Assembly (NCBI GenBank): GCA_039881045.1
Contig: JAYWVB010000003.1
Coordinates: forward strand, 1,178,001 to 1,242,000
Reading direction: 5' to 3'
DNA: 64,000 nucleotides
DNA from: Chaetomium olivaceum
Lineage: Eukaryota > Ascomycota > Sordariomycetes > Sordariales > Chaetomiaceae
Every line of letters begins with the position of its first letter. The first letter of the stretch is position 1. Positions 21,800 to 34,090 of the stretch are shown one piece after another. The notes under the pieces are model-generated. The model saw only the letters and a program-made list of their open reading frames with translations. It had not been told where the DNA came from and searched no databases. The translations under genes were made by a program, and so were the position numbers.

Positions 21800-23742
21800 C
21801 GCCTACTGACCCTCCCAGCTGAACGACCCATCCCTCCTTAACTTCGGACTATCGATATCCTGCTTCTTCTCACGCTACGATGACGGCATGGATGCCGTGT
21901 CTGTCCGCTTCCGTGTGCCTAGCCTCCCCTAAAAATCAAAAGACTCCCCGCGAGAAAGGACTCGGCCTGAGGCCGCAGGGCGGGATGCAAGCCAGGGGTG
22001 CGACCGTGCCCCCTGCCACTGCCTGGATTCCCCTCCGACCCTGTCAACGCGAGTCAGGCTTTTCCGTGGTGATGGCTCACCAAATCATTGCCGCAGTTGG
22101 CGACACATCATGGATGTCCGGGCCGAGGGCGTACAAGCTGGGTGTCTCAACCCCTGGCCTCGAAAGTTCTATGCACTGATCGACCTATGAACATGGTTGC
22201 CAAGGAAAGAAAAGGCGTTCCACGCCACCATGCAGGCTGAACCAGGTAAAGGACTCTGTCAAATTTGGTACCATGGATTCTTCACTGCACGGAGATCCCA
22301 GGAGCGTGCAGCACGGCTTGGGGAGGGGCGAAGAATCGCCGAAATCACCGACCCGTCTCTCAGGACCGCGATGTGCAGTAGTGATTCTTGTGACGGGAGG
22401 CTCGTATTATTGTCGACCTACACAAGCCTTCTGGTCACCAGGCTTTCGAATTATGTCACAGATATCAGCTAAACACAACACCCGGCGCTGTTCGCCCTGA
22501 CTAAGTTAGCCGGAAACTCAAGCTGGCCCAGAGATTTTGCAACCTACTACCGAAGCCTCCATATACCGGCGGCCTTTTTGAGACAAGCGAGAATGCTTTG
22601 CTATTTTGCTAGTATGTCGTGCAACGCGTGGCAGCCAGGTGCCGGTGACGGTGCCCGAGCTGAGGGGATGGAGCAGACCGTCTATTTTTAGCACCTCACG
22701 TCCACCGGGTCCAGTCCCGGGCTCCGATCGACGTTCAATCGTGAACGGCCCCCACAGCCCTCCCGTATTCGTTCTCCCTTCCCATCCCATATCAAAACCC
22801 GAGCGAGGGCCTCGCACTCCCGGCCGGGTGTCACGGTGTACAAGTCGTGTTTCAAGCTGAGTCGCTTACGACTCTCCAACGCGGACAGACACGGGAGAGA
22901 TATTAATCGACACGCCTATTGCAACCCCGAGTAGTAGCCCTAGATCCGGTATTGGGAAGGTGTGAACCTTGCAAATACCGTGCATGTTGTCGAGGCGCCC
23001 CTCGCTTGCCCAACTCGCCCCGCGTCTGCCTCCTGAATTGCCGAAGCTAGGAGGATTCCCACAGACTCGGCACCGAGACACTGGGTCTAACAACTTGCTT
23101 TATCACAAAGCTATTGTTAACTAGTGGATTCGAACAATGCATGGATGGGGGGCGAAACTGCAACAGAGCGTTGTGATAGGGGGAGTTGGGATTTACCCGT
23201 CTGCGGCCACGGGCGGCACGATTTAACCGGGATGTGAAGGGAGGGAGTTGGGACGAAGGGCTGTCAGGAAAAGCCTCGGGAGCCAAATGTGATGCGCCTC
23301 ATCCGTTGAACTGTGAGGACTCGGGCTGGCTGCTGCTCCGTCGGGCGAGGAAATACCGTGCTTACCCCATCGGAGCGCCGAAAACATTTCATCCGCCACA
23401 AGCGAGCGAGAATGTGATCATTTTGATGTGAGGTCTGCTTTGGGGTTGAATCGCAAGGATGCACAACTAATTAACGATCAGACCCGAGGACCAGGTTGAA
23501 GGGAGTTATCAGAAATGAACGTAAATTGCGCGATATTGGCAACCACAAGAAACGACTCGGGATACAGCCTTACAGTGAGGTGTCGGTGCTTCAATTCCCG
23601 GTTCTGGGGGATTGGGTGTCTAATAGAGTTCCATTTCAGCTTCAGGTGGCGCATAAGGCTGAACCTGCTCGGCCGCAGCATTACCTCCGCTACTAATAAC
23701 TTTCTGGGTAAAATGGGACAATGCGGAGAACTTAAAATTGAA
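21800..23742. other. intergenic region without recognisable genes
   Basis: About 1.9 kb. The open frames present (for example 22518-22817 and 23743 upstream) lack signal peptides, domain motifs or splice-supported extension. No repeat family was recognised. Confidence 0.4.
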
Positions 23743-25060
23743 CTAGGAGAATGTCAAGCTGCTGGTTGTTTGATGACTCGGGACAAACGCTAGCGGAGCC
23801 TTTGGAATTATATACCAGCCCCGGCCCCAACGCCTTCCATCATACTCGTACCACGGTTGGGGTGATTTACTACGGTCTGGCTGGTGAGCGGTCTTAAAAA
23901 CCCCAATATGCTGAGCCTCAGGACCAAATAAATCACGGAGGTAAAAGACCCCTTTTGCGGCCAGCCCCGTTGAATCAAAGTCGAGATGGCCGACGTGCTT
24001 GTTGTGGTCATCAACAATGGGATACCCCTCGACCTCACTGCAGACAAACTGAAAATACACGTGATTGGGGTGCAGTTCTTCCTCAGGTTGGTTCGACGCA
24101 TCTACCTTCTGCCGCTTGGCCCTGGCAGCCTGGACTCCGTATGGATCGGAGATTCTCCCAGTGAACGCTTGCCTCCCGCTGAGCTGTTTTCCTGAGGGAA
24201 GATCTTTTCGCCGCTAAAGCCGGCAATGATGGGTGGACGAACCCGCGCGCCCTCGTCTTCCGGGTCGGGATCGCGCCAATCTTTGGGCTGTGCATTCCTG
24301 AGACGCGCGACAGCGCTCCCATCTCGCCTTTTTTCTCGGCCTCCTCTTTCTCTAGTTTCGCCCTTTCTTGGGCTTCCTCCTTTTCTTTTTCTTGTCTCGA
24401 GGCTTCTTCCATGGAGGCTATCTCGGCATCCACTTTATCTTCGTCCCACCCGATGACGGCAGTCCCATGATATCATTTAATGTGTAGACTTGGAGTCTTG
24501 GCAATGATTTCTTGGGACAGTTTCTGGTTTTGAAGGCAGGTTGGGGCAAGTACCACTGGATCGGATGGCCTAGCGTCCGTTGCGATAGTGCTGCCGTCAA
24601 GGTTGAGACAAAGGTACTTTCGCAAAAACAGCTTTAAGTCGACATTGGCCTGGGCGTTGCGGGTGTCGTACTTTTCACTAAAGAAGGTTTTGAGCCCAGA
24701 AAACTAGGCCTCGAGGCCTTGTTCCATGGTTATGGCCCAGCTAACAAGCACGATGCTCCAAGTCTTAAGGATTGCAAGCCCTGGAACTGACGCGACCACT
24801 CTGTCAAGCTCATCTTTGTTGTTCAACGATCTAAATGCAAGCGGGATTTTAGTCTTCTCCCTATCCGGCCGGCCTTGAGCATTGAGGAAGTATTTTGCGA
24901 CGAAGCGGGGCGGATCAGTGTTGCCCTCCACCGCGTGCCCGCCTTCAATTTCTGCGAACATCTTGTCCTCGAGGCGTTCGAAAGCAGCGTCATATTATGT
25001 ACGAAGACGATCACGCATAGCAGCAACCGACGGGGTCAATACTTCGCATTATATCTCGTT
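23743..25060 (-). pseudogene. decayed protein-coding gene of unknown family
   Basis: I do not recognise this protein, but a long single frame is readable from about 25060 down to about 24190 through four stops: TAA 25049-25051, TAA 24995-24997, TAG 24704-24706 and TGA 24473-24475. Each is one C-to-T change from a Gln or Arg codon. Visible segments include AFERLEDKMFAEIEGG, RFVAKYFLNAQGRPDREK and a strongly charged predicted coiled coil (ASRQEKEKEEAQERAKLEKE). After a one-base frame change around 24190 the protein continues FTGRISDPYGVQAARAKRQK, YFQFVCSEVEGYPIVDDHN and WYEYDGRRWGRGWYIIP. The uniform reading and stop pattern point to a former gene of more than 400 codons. Confidence 0.6.
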
Positions 25061-26014
25061 AGTCACAATGTTTTCGGAATATACCCTGTAAGAGTGTTAT
25101 TTGGCTTACCTGTCCAGCACTGACGTCTGTCATCAAGGCCGCTTTCAGATCGGACTTCCGCCCTACCTCCTTAAACGACACGCCGTAAAGATGCAATTGC
25201 GTGACGAATTTAGGTTGAGCCCGTAACTAAAGGGCGGGCAGCTGGCCGGTGGAGGGGTTATCGGTCCAAGACCACCTCAATTAACCATCTATAGGTAGTG
25301 TCGTGGAGGCATATTACGAACCAATGTCGGTCGTCAAGAAACCTTTCTTGCATTCCCCAGACTTTTGTGGAAATTCGCAAGCTCGGAATTTTTGGGTCCG
25401 AAGCAACTCCGGACGACCAACGACCTGCTGCTTGAATGGGAAACGAGCTCCAAATTCTGGTGACATGATTGGTTTGTGTTTTCATGGTTTCCCCACGCTC
25501 ATTTCCAGGCCCACATGGTTCTCCGATGTCCTATACTTTGTACCGTACACGGAACACACTGAGGTGGTCGTATATCTCTAACTAGGTAATTTATAATCAC
25601 TTCCAAGTGGAACTGAAAATCGCAAGTCGTTCCTCAGACAATCAGTCTTGACATCCTTCGCACGTAAATTTGATACTAACTGATATGTTATTGCTAATGG
25701 CCATGATCCATAATTATAAAAAGATCAATTTACTTCTCGCGCGACACCAAAATAAAATTGAGCTAATTGTTGCTCTTGCTGCTCTCAAAACTTCCATTTC
25801 AGGTCATCATCGGCCAGGTGACTCAGCCCGCGGGCGGGCCGCCCAACACCAAAAATGGCCAACACGACATGCCGCACTGCGCCGCAACTTCCAGCGACCA
25901 ACTCCGTCTGAAATCTTTCAAATACCTCAGGTCGAGAACCTCTTTCCTTACAACATCTCTTCATTCCCCAGTTCAACGTTCCCAAGAAACATCAAAACAA
26001 CAACCACCTTCATC
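25061..26014. other. intergenic region upstream of the SGNH paralogue
   Basis: About 950 bp, locally AT-rich around 25590-25770. No gene was recognised. Confidence 0.4.
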
Positions 26015-26946
26015 ATGGCCGACACACCGGAAACAAGTGGGACGACTAATAACACCAACCCCCAAACGACGCCTCCTACCAAACCAACAACAAGCGAAAC
26101 CAACCCCCCCTTCGCCAACCTCCGCACCATCGCCAAATTCAAAGCCCGCTCCCACACCACCTCCAGAGACATCCACATCCCCCTCCTCCTCCAATCCCAA
26201 ACCCAAACCCAAACAAACGCCAACCCCTCTCGCAGTGCCAGCACGGCGGCCCAACCGTCGTCCTCGTAGGCGACTCCACGCTAGAACGAATGATCACAAC
26301 CGGCGAGACCCCCAACTTCACCGCCCCCTGGCCCTCGCCCGCCATGCTCAGCGACACGGCCCTCGCCACGCTGCAACAGCAGCCCGGCCCCGCGCGCCGT
26401 CTTGATCGCGTGTTTAACGCCGGGGTGGGCGGGGACAAGATCCAGAACGTGGCGTACCGTTTTGTTGGGACGGCGGAGGGGGGGGAGGAAGGCGGGGAGG
26501 GGGAGTTGCCGGGTCTGTTGCCGATGCTGGCTGCGTGCGGCACGGTGCGGGTGTGGGTGGTGCAGGTGGGCACGAATAATTTGTCGCCGAAGAAGGGGCT
26601 GGTGGAGAGGGATTGTGCGGCGTGGGAGGTGTTGGTGGAGACGTTGTTGGGGGTTAATCCGACGGCGACGGGTGGGGAGTGTAAGGTGCTGGTGACGGGG
26701 TTGTTTTACAGGAAGGATGTGCCGGGGGGGTTGGTGGATCAGGCGAACGGGAAGATTGTGGCGGTGGTTAAGCGGTTGCAGGAGAAGTACGGCGTGGAGA
26801 GGGTGCTGTATCTGGCTCCTGCTGCGGCGGTGAAGACGGAGGAGCATCTGGTGGATCACGTCCATTTGAGCTTGGAGGGTTATCAGCTTTGGATGACGGA
26901 GTTGTTTCCAGCTGTGAGGGCTGTCCTGGAATCAGGAGGTAAATAA
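26015..26946 (+). CDS. SGNH hydrolase (one frameshift in a low-complexity N-terminal segment)
   Basis: Intracellular-type SGNH/GDSL esterase-like protein; no signal peptide. The ATG at 26015 opens a Thr/Pro/Asn-rich leader, then TTSRDIHIPLLLQ. The catalytic domain has VVLVGDSTLERM (block I Ser), FNAGVGGDKIQNV (block II), VQVGTNNL (block III) and VDHVHLSLEGYQLW (block V Asp and His). The leader and the domain are in different frames. The change falls between 26170 and 26230, within CCCAAA-type tandem repeats; no GT donor is available there, so an intron does not explain it. The second half is unusually G-rich on the plus strand. It is the intact-looking paralogue of the LINE-disrupted gene at 14086-16565. 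The substrate is unknown. Confidence 0.78.
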
Positions 26947-28280
26947 TTGTCTTCTTCTTCTCAATAAACTAGTTCGAAGAGTATATACCTAGGTAGGCAA
27001 CTAAGGAAGGCAATGCTGTACTTTGGAACTTGAGCTTGGGCATGCACTCAAAGTCACCTTGAAAATCTTCACTGAGCGAGGATCACTCGCCGGTAGCGAA
27101 ATTGGTGATGACATTGTGCTTACCGTCAGAGAGAACCAGTACGCGTTAGCTGTAACATAAACATAACTGGATTAGACCGAGGTCGTCGCCGGAATGCCGG
27201 CAATGTGAGTCCCTTCCTCCCATCGCCGAAAATGGGTGGTTGGGATTCAACAAGCCAGTGTGTATCAGCTGCTTTGAGACCGAGAACTGAGGAAGCGTGG
27301 CGCAGTCGGTTTGGAAACAGCTTTCGTGTATATAACCGTGGACTCGTCGATGTCTAGGGTACTTTCCATGAGCACATGGGTTCCTAATATACCGCGGAAA
27401 CCTGTGAAGGGCTATTATTTCACAAGCAGGACCCATTGACGTCCAGACGCTCCACACTCCAACCTGAGAAGGTGAGGCGTTTGTGATGAGACGCAATTTT
27501 GTCGGAAGAAGAGGAACAGAAAGAAGAACTTGGCCGTTTCCAGCTACCGGTTGCTGGACAACCCATTAACCTATCTACATGATGTTACAACCCGAGAACA
27601 AACAAGGTTGGCCACCCAATGCCAAGCAAGCTCTGTGATAATATTCTTCTGCAGACCTCACAGCCAAGGACATGGCCGTCACTAGTCGAAGGATTTACGA
27701 TGATAATAGATTCAATGTTGAACCATTGCCTGCTACCTCCCTAGCTCTTGTATTAGAAAAGGGGAAAAGCAAGTAGCATCTCTGGTATGGGCCATGCACC
27801 CTTTATTCAATCGCATTCCTCCATAGGATTTGAACCACGGCCATAGGGTCAAGGATTCTGGGCCTACAGTATGGACTAGCATAGGTACATAGTTTAGGTT
27901 CTCTTGGCGATCCGCCTTCCGGGCACTTTTGGCAAGCTTGTCGCGTTCCTTCATGAACAACTGGCGGGTAGAATGCGACCATAGTTATGCTAGGCCAGTT
28001 GCGAGTGGTTGCTTCTCTATTGCGTCTCCACTGTCTCTCCACAAGTTGCGCATTACTTCGTTACAGAACGCCCCTCTAAAACCACACGTTCGTTGGACGG
28101 AGACAAACTAGAGGATACCATGTCCCGCCAAGGGCTTGACGGCCCCCAAGACTGCAGCATCCTTGACCGTTGGGCGATTTCAGGTAATGAATATCGACTG
28201 GAATTTGATGTGCGGGGTTACGACCACCAGTGATGCTCAAATATGACTCGGTCTGACGGAAGATTTGCTCCTCAACTGCA
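26947..28280. other. intergenic region
   Basis: 1.3 kb. Only short open frames of no recognisable family. A sequence near 27828 resembling a tRNA B box was considered and rejected (no matching arms). Confidence 0.4.
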
Positions 28281-29858
28281 ATGCATACCTCCCCCTTCGT
28301 ACCCGGTGCAAACCCAATCCCCATCGAAAACATGACCGCCCTGACACCTAAATCAATACCCGCCCAGGCCGAGTGCCCCACCGCAGCCGGCTTGCAGGCC
28401 CAAATTCTGGTCCCAGGAGACGCTGACTACGACGCCCGACAGGACTCATTCTGGTCCAACAGTGCGAAGATTCGTCCCGCCGCCATCGTACGCCCCGGTT
28501 CTGCTAAGGATGTCTCAGCCGCAGTCAATGCCTTGGTGGGAGCCAAGCAACCTTTTGCTGTGCGCTCCGGCGGGCACACCAACTGGGCTGGCTCAAATAA
28601 CATTGAGGGCGGCGTCGCCATTGATCTGGGCTTACTGAACAGTGTCGCTTACGATGCCGCCTCTGAGACGGCTACCATTGGCCCGGGGTGCCGGTGGAAA
28701 GAGGTATACGCCGAGCTCCACAAGTACGGTCGTGCCGTTGCCGGCGGGCGCGAAGGTAATGTTGGCGTTGCGGGCCTGCTACTAGGCGGCGGCAACACCT
28801 TTTTCACGGCCCGCCGGGGCTTTGCGTGTGACAATGTGGTGGCATTCGAAGTGGTGCTCGCCGACGGCCACATCATCAACGTTGATAAAACAACCATTCA
28901 GACCTGTTCCGTTCGCTCAAGGGGGGTTCCAACAACTTCGGCATTGTAACCAAGTTTATCATGGCGGCCATTCCCTGCACCAAGGTTTGGGGTGGCATGA
29001 CATTCCTGCCGAAGCAAGTAATTCCGGTCGCTCTCGAAGCTGTGACCTCTTTCACCGACAATGTCGCAAACGACCCCGACAGCAATCTCATTGCCATGTG
29101 CACTCACATGCCCGACTTCAAGGATATCGTGGTTGCGACCTTCTACGCCAATGTTGCCGGCATCGAGAAACCACCGGCGTATGACAACTGGCTGGCGCTG
29201 CCCGAGATTCTCAACACAGTCAAGATGACATCGGTTTCTGAGATGGCGTTCGAGTACAACGTCCCGCCTAAGATGCAGTATGTGCAGGCTTCTTCCCACC
29301 GTTATATCCCCGGGCGTGAAGCATGAGCGGGTCTTCCCTAACGTTGAACCCAGCGACATCTGGTTCACCCTTAGCTTCAAGAACGACCCACGCATTCTTA
29401 CCCATGCCTCAACCCTACACGACCAGTTAGTCGCCGACATGATCGCCTTCATCCCCGAACAAGACTTCGTCACGCAGTGCCTCTTCCAACCGCTGCCAAC
29501 AACATATGGCCAGAATAGCCTCGCGGCAGGAGGCAACATTGTGGGCATCGACCGGCAGCCACACAACGGCATCTTGTTCCTCGCCACAGCCATGGTCAGA
29601 ACCCCCGAGCAAGAGGCGTTCGCCTACCCCAAGGTAAAGGCATGGGTGGAGTCCGTCGAAGGTTTTGCGCGCGAAATGGAGGGTGGCTTGCTGGAGTGGC
29701 GGTATCTGAATTATGCGGATAAGAGCCAAGATCCGATGGCAACTTACGGGGAGGCTAACATCAAGTTGATGAAGGAGGTGGCCGCCAAGTATGATCCGGG
29801 GCGGGTATTTCAGGAGCTGTGCCCCGGAGGATTTAAGATCTCACAGATTGGGATGTAA
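28281..29858 (+). CDS. FAD-linked oxidoreductase (berberine-bridge/PCMH type), two frameshifts
   Basis: Flavin-dependent oxidase of the PCMH/BBE family, common in fungal secondary metabolism and carbohydrate oxidation. The FAD domain has FAVRSGGHTNWAGSNN, where the His of SGGH is the usual covalent flavin ligand, then IDLGLL and GLLLGGGNTFFTARRGFACDN. The C-terminal BBE-like segment reads YDPGRVFQELCPGGFKI. No clear signal peptide follows either candidate start (28281 or 28332). The frame changes at 28887-28890, where an A4 run with one more A would join to NNHSDLFRSLKGGSNNFGIV, and again at about 29325 (CCCCGGG) before HERVFPNVEPSDIW. No intron satisfies the second junction. Both lie in short homopolymers in an otherwise well-kept protein. 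Confidence 0.83.
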
Positions 29859-30274
29859 CGAAATGCAAGGGGAATGCATGACAAGATCATACGGGGGTTA
29901 GCAAGAACGGCGAGGTGCCAATAGCTGAGTATCTCGGTGTCGTCGGATAAGTGCTATAAACTCTAACTAAAATGACTTCATTTACACACAATCAACTTTT
30001 CGTTGCCCTAGCAACCCTCGCCTGGTTTCCAGTTAGGGGGGCACACAAAGATCAGGGTTAGGGGTCAACTTCCCCCTGAATGCCGCCGACGATCATGACC
30101 ATTAGGGGGCAAAAGACCCACAATCTTTCATCATCACATCCACTTCCCGGAATGGCATGTACATCATCGCCATGCCCTGTATTACCATGCTCACCATGCA
30201 CCCGACTTCATGATGATACCCGGCACATAACCCCCCCAGATATACCGTGTTCCCAACACACAAATTCCAACCCA
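29859..30274. other. intergenic region
   Basis: About 415 bp between co-oriented genes. In-frame ATG codons occur upstream of 30275, but the predicted extension is Pro/His/Ser-rich and unlike the family, so I treat it as promoter and leader. Confidence 0.45.
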
Positions 30275-31348
30275 ATGGCCTCTCCAAACAAGCCCGGCAT
30301 CCGCACCCGGTTCCTCATCATCGCCGACACCCATGGCATGCACTACCTCCCAGACACGAAACCCCTCCAACCCATCGACGTAGTAATCCACTGCGGCGAC
30401 CTCACCAGCGACTCCCAACTCTCCGAATACAAAACCGCCATCCACCTCCTCAGCCGCATCAACGCCCCCCTCAAGCTCCTCGTCCCCGGCAACCACGACT
30501 ACACCCTCGACACGCCCACCTACCAGCACCTCCTCCGCCACCAAAATCCCACCAAACAACAAAAGCTGCTACACACGCACGGCCGCCCAGGCGCCGCCCG
30601 CCGCCTCTTCACCACCGCACAGCACGCCCACAACCTGCACTACCTCGACGAGGGCACCCACCACTTCACGCTTGCCAACGGCGCCCGCCTGGCGCTGTAT
30701 GCGTCGCCGTACACCCCCGAGTTTGGCGCGCCGGGGTTCCAGTACCCGCGCGCGCAGCCGCACGGGTTTGATATACCACTGGCGCCGCTCGAGGCAGACA
30801 GCAGCGGCGACCGTGGCCGGGCTAGTGACGGTGGTGATGGTGGTGATGGCGGTGGCGGGGGTGGGGGTGTGGATGTCGTGATCACGCATGGCCCGCCGCG
30901 CGGTGTGCGGGACCGTAGTTGGGCGTCTGGCGGCGAGCATGTTGGGTCGCCCGAGTTGTTTGCCGCTGTTGCGCGCGCGCGGCCGAAGCTGCATTGTTTT
31001 GGGCATATTCATGAGGGATGGGGGGCGGAGGTGGTAACGTGGGCGGAGACTGGTGGTAGAGATGGGGAAGGGCAGGGCTCACCCAGGCAGCACGGCTCGA
31101 CGGTGCTTGCGGATTTGGGGTCGGTGTTGCCGTTGAAGGGGGATGGGGCGGAGGTGGTGCGCGAGAAGGAGCGTAGGTTGGGGGAGTATGCTTGGGGGAA
31201 GTGCGTTAAGACGAGTCATTGTGCGGGGGATGCGCTGCCTGTGGTCAAGGGCGTGAGTACGTTGTTTGTCAATGCGGCTGTGGCTGGGCAACCGGTTAGG
31301 CCGCCTTGGGTAGTGGATATTGAGTTGCCAGAGGAGGGAGGGAAGTGA
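30275..31348 (+). CDS. calcineurin-like metallophosphoesterase (MPPED/239FB type)
   Basis: 357-aa single-exon phosphoesterase with a binuclear metal centre. The metal-binding motifs are in order: FLIIADTHG (residues 13-21), HCGDL (Asp 42), VPGNHDYTL (Asn 73, His 74), VVITHGPPRGVRD and CFGHIHEGWG. That order and the final GHIHEGWG match the fungal and animal MPPED1/MPPED2 group of cyclic-nucleotide or phospho-ester hydrolases. A Gly/Asp-rich insert (GGDGGDGGGGGGG) separates the NHD and THGP motifs and is probably a disordered loop. No signal peptide; likely cytosolic. The ATG at 30275 is preferred because the family begins shortly before the first motif; an in-frame ATG at 30080 would add 65 low-complexity residues. 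Frame intact. Confidence 0.9.
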   Translation: MASPNKPGIRTRFLIIADTHGMHYLPDTKPLQPIDVVIHCGDLTSDSQLSEYKTAIHLLSRINAPLKLLVPGNHDYTLDTPTYQHLLRHQNPTKQQKLLHTHGRPGAARRLFTTAQHAHNLHYLDEGTHHFTLANGARLALYASPYTPEFGAPGFQYPRAQPHGFDIPLAPLEADSSGDRGRASDGGDGGDGGGGGGGVDVVITHGPPRGVRDRSWASGGEHVGSPELFAAVARARPKLHCFGHIHEGWGAEVVTWAETGGRDGEGQGSPRQHGSTVLADLGSVLPLKGDGAEVVREKERRLGEYAWGKCVKTSHCAGDALPVVKGVSTLFVNAAVAGQPVRPPWVVDIELPEEGGK

Positions 31349-31749
31349 CGGTGCAAAATCATCAAGAGACCCAGGATACTAAGCGAGAAGCCCTAGTTAC
31401 GAACTAAAAGCCGAGCCGTCATATCCAATACAAGGCTACTTCGGTCACAACTCAGACGCCAGATTAGCCTTATATGCCTATACAAATGTACACTCCGCCT
31501 TGCAGTCCCGAGACGTCCGTCTTCACAGCCAAATTCCACGAGTGAAGGCTTTTATTGTAATATCGGCCCCCCAGGCCAAGTGACCACGGGTACCTCGGGT
31601 GAAGTCGGATACGGATGTCAAGTCGCCAAACCGCGTTTGTTTCTTGCTGTGTGGACTCTTATTGGTAATATGCAGCTGAACTGCAATAATCATGGAGATT
31701 GTGAAGAAGGCCGACGCCAACGGGAGACTCGCTCGGATATATGAGTCAT
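31349..31749. other. convergent intergenic region
   Basis: 400 bp between the phosphoesterase and the F-box-like gene. Nothing was recognised. Confidence 0.4.
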
Positions 31750-33414
31750 CTAGATAGGGAACCTGCAAGAATCTAAGTCTGGAATACAGTGCCTGACTCC
31801 TAATAGATCTTTTTTACCATTGAAGTAGGCATGCTTGGTATACCCAGCATCTGCCAACTGCCCTCGATCCAAATTTGGCCGCTCATGATTCGGGTTGAAC
31901 ACATCTCTCACGACGCCTACGCCGTGCGGTACATTGTCCCCTACCGAGGTTTGAAATGTGTTCGTGCCATCACTGTAAAGAAACTCATTCATCTCCTCAT
32001 CCACCTCTATGATCAGCCCAGTACCCTCCTCTTTGGTGATCGCCAAGACAACTTTCGGTTTTTCATTCCTGCCACGGGCTCGCCAACCCAGGGAATCTCG
32101 CAAGTCTGCAAGCAAGCCACAGTAGTTGCCTTGCAGAAACACGAGATGGCTTAATTCTACCGACCGCAGTGTGGCGGGCAATGCCGCTAATACGAACAAT
32201 AAATCGCCCTGTCGCACAAGAAACTGTGAGAGCCCAAAGTGTCGGAGACATCGCCAAATGTCGACTGGGAAGATGGTGTTTGAGGGGACGAAATGCCGAG
32301 CAGGATCCTGGCTCCCTCAGGATCTGCCTCGCATTCGTCTGTCCTCAAACTGATATGCTCCAGACCAGGAGCCTGAGAAAGGGCGCGTCGCAGATCTCCG
32401 CTTCTGAAAACGCTCCAGTCCTAGTTGAATCCTTGGTCGCCGACCATGAGAGCAAGGCCCAAGCGGCGGAACCCCTGCCGGCGGAGGATTGATAAGAGAT
32501 CGTCGTACTCGACACATGGCTCAGAAAATACGGTGCAGTTGATGCCTGAAAGGTGGTGATTAACGTCAATGACCAATTCTGAGACACTACAGTGCTCGAC
32601 TTTTGCCAACTCTCGCGTGATGATACGGAAACCGCGCCATCGATCTTTTTCGTTCTCAGCCATCTGATTCCATCGATGTGCCAGCGGTCTGTGGCCCTCA
32701 ATCTTGACTTTCCATGTTCGGGGAATGGGGTAGTTGAACCCCCTAGGGAAGGCGGATCATTGGCGTCTCATACAGAGGAGTGAGCCAAAGGCCATGGGTG
32801 AGGGGCGTGATGGTGACCCGTTTTAACGAAGTAAATCGTTCCAGACCGTACTGAAAGGCTTCGGCATCGGCACCGGAGCGAATGACTTCGTCTTGTTGAT
32901 GTAGCAACAGCTGATAGTGCGCCCAAGAGTCCTCCAGCGACGGCCGTTCAGCAGCGAGCTGGTTGCGGGCGATATGTTCCGGCCGTTCCACGTCGTCACC
33001 CCACCGATCCGTGAGCGACATGAGATTTTCTTCGTAAGCCTGCCAAAACCACCGAGGACAACCGTTTCTAAACTGATCGCCATGGAGCTCGACAGTTTCA
33101 TCCAGGGTCCAGCCTTGGAAAGGACGAGAATATCCCTCCTCCCTGTCCGATTCGCGCGTGATGAGGCGCGCGTCGTCCCATATGATCTCGACAATGTGTT
33201 TACGAAATGCCTCATGCTGAGCAACAGCTCGGAACACGTCAATGTTGCGGGGATTAGCTGACAAGAAAACCCGGTTAAGTCGGAGGTTGGCAGCGGAGAA
33301 GAGATGGCGACATGTCAAACGCAGACTCTTGATGTCGCGGTTTGGTAAGGCGGACGAAATGGCAGTAAGCAATTTAACTGGGAGATGGAGAAGATGAGGC
33401 GACGTTGAAGACAT
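31750..33414 (-). pseudogene. F-box protein gene with a nonsense codon and frameshifts
   Basis: Fungal F-box/LRR-like protein, normally a substrate adaptor of SCF ubiquitin ligases. The ATG at 33414 is followed by a degenerate F-box (LLHLPVKLLTAISSALPNRD, then IKSLRLTCRHLF). C-terminal landmarks of the family are present in three frames: PRTWKVKIEGHRPL, then EYDDLLSILRRQGFRRLGLAL, and finally ALPATLRSVELSHLVFL and LLADLRDSLGWRARG. Lesions: a one-base shift at about 32745 beside a C run, an in-frame TAG at 32421-32423 (one C-to-T change from CAG) followed by conserved-looking RSGDLRRALSQAPGLEHISL, and another shift at about 32270. The nonsense change with several shifts suggests a real pseudogene, though the shifts alone could be errors. 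Confidence 0.72.
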
Positions 33415-33991
33415 AGTGGTCAGATGGTGCTACCGAGACAATATTGGGAGTGGAAAAGGCACGCTGAAAAGGGAAAACGAATCAGAGCACATCGCTAACT
33501 AGCAGAGGTGATTCAACTGGGCCTCGTATATGATAGGCTAGGCGGAAGGATACATGTGGCTTCGTTTTAGTGCTGGTTTAGTGTTGGTTCGAGGTCGGGT
33601 ACACGCGCTGCTCGAATCGGAACGCAAACCACCGGATGCCGAACCAATCACCCCGGTACGGGTATTTCCAGCCCAGAAGTCGGCCGTGGCTGTTTTGCAA
33701 CAGTCAAGTTGTACATACCTAAAGTCGACGATGAAAGCGAAGAGGGGGCTTAGGGGAGAACAAAGAAAATGGTTATTGCCACGGTCCACTCGAGTTCTTT
33801 GTCGGTCTGAGAACAACATGGAAGTCGAATCATGATTGTATCGGATACCACAGGGTAGCTCGGTGAGGTGATGCGTGGTGTGCTACCCGAACAACCAATA
33901 TAGAACAGTATTAGAACTAGTAAAGCGGTTGTATAACGTGAATGAAAGAAAGCCTCTGCTGTGCGAATCATGACCATTATTCTCGTAATAT

Positions 33992-33999
33992 TATAAATA
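33992..33999 (+). promoter_or_regulatory. TATA box of the 69-aa small protein gene
   Basis: TATAAATA 92 bp upstream of the ATG at 34091. Its position is typical and supports the small open frame being a transcribed gene. Confidence 0.5.
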
Positions 34000-34090
34000 C
34001 CACCTGCAGCTCCATAATATTTCAAGCCTTCCTGTCCACACAACCTCCACCGCTTCTTTAAACCGGACACCACCAGCCCTCAACGCAAAC

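Noticed and set aside
27820..27850. Possible tRNA B box (GGTTCAAATCC on the minus strand)
   Set aside because: No complementary T-arm, acceptor stem or A box at the right distance.
29281..29324. 44-nt GTATGT...AG intron to explain the second frame change in the FAD oxidase
   Set aside because: Removing it does not bring the downstream frame into register, and it is shorter than the other introns here.
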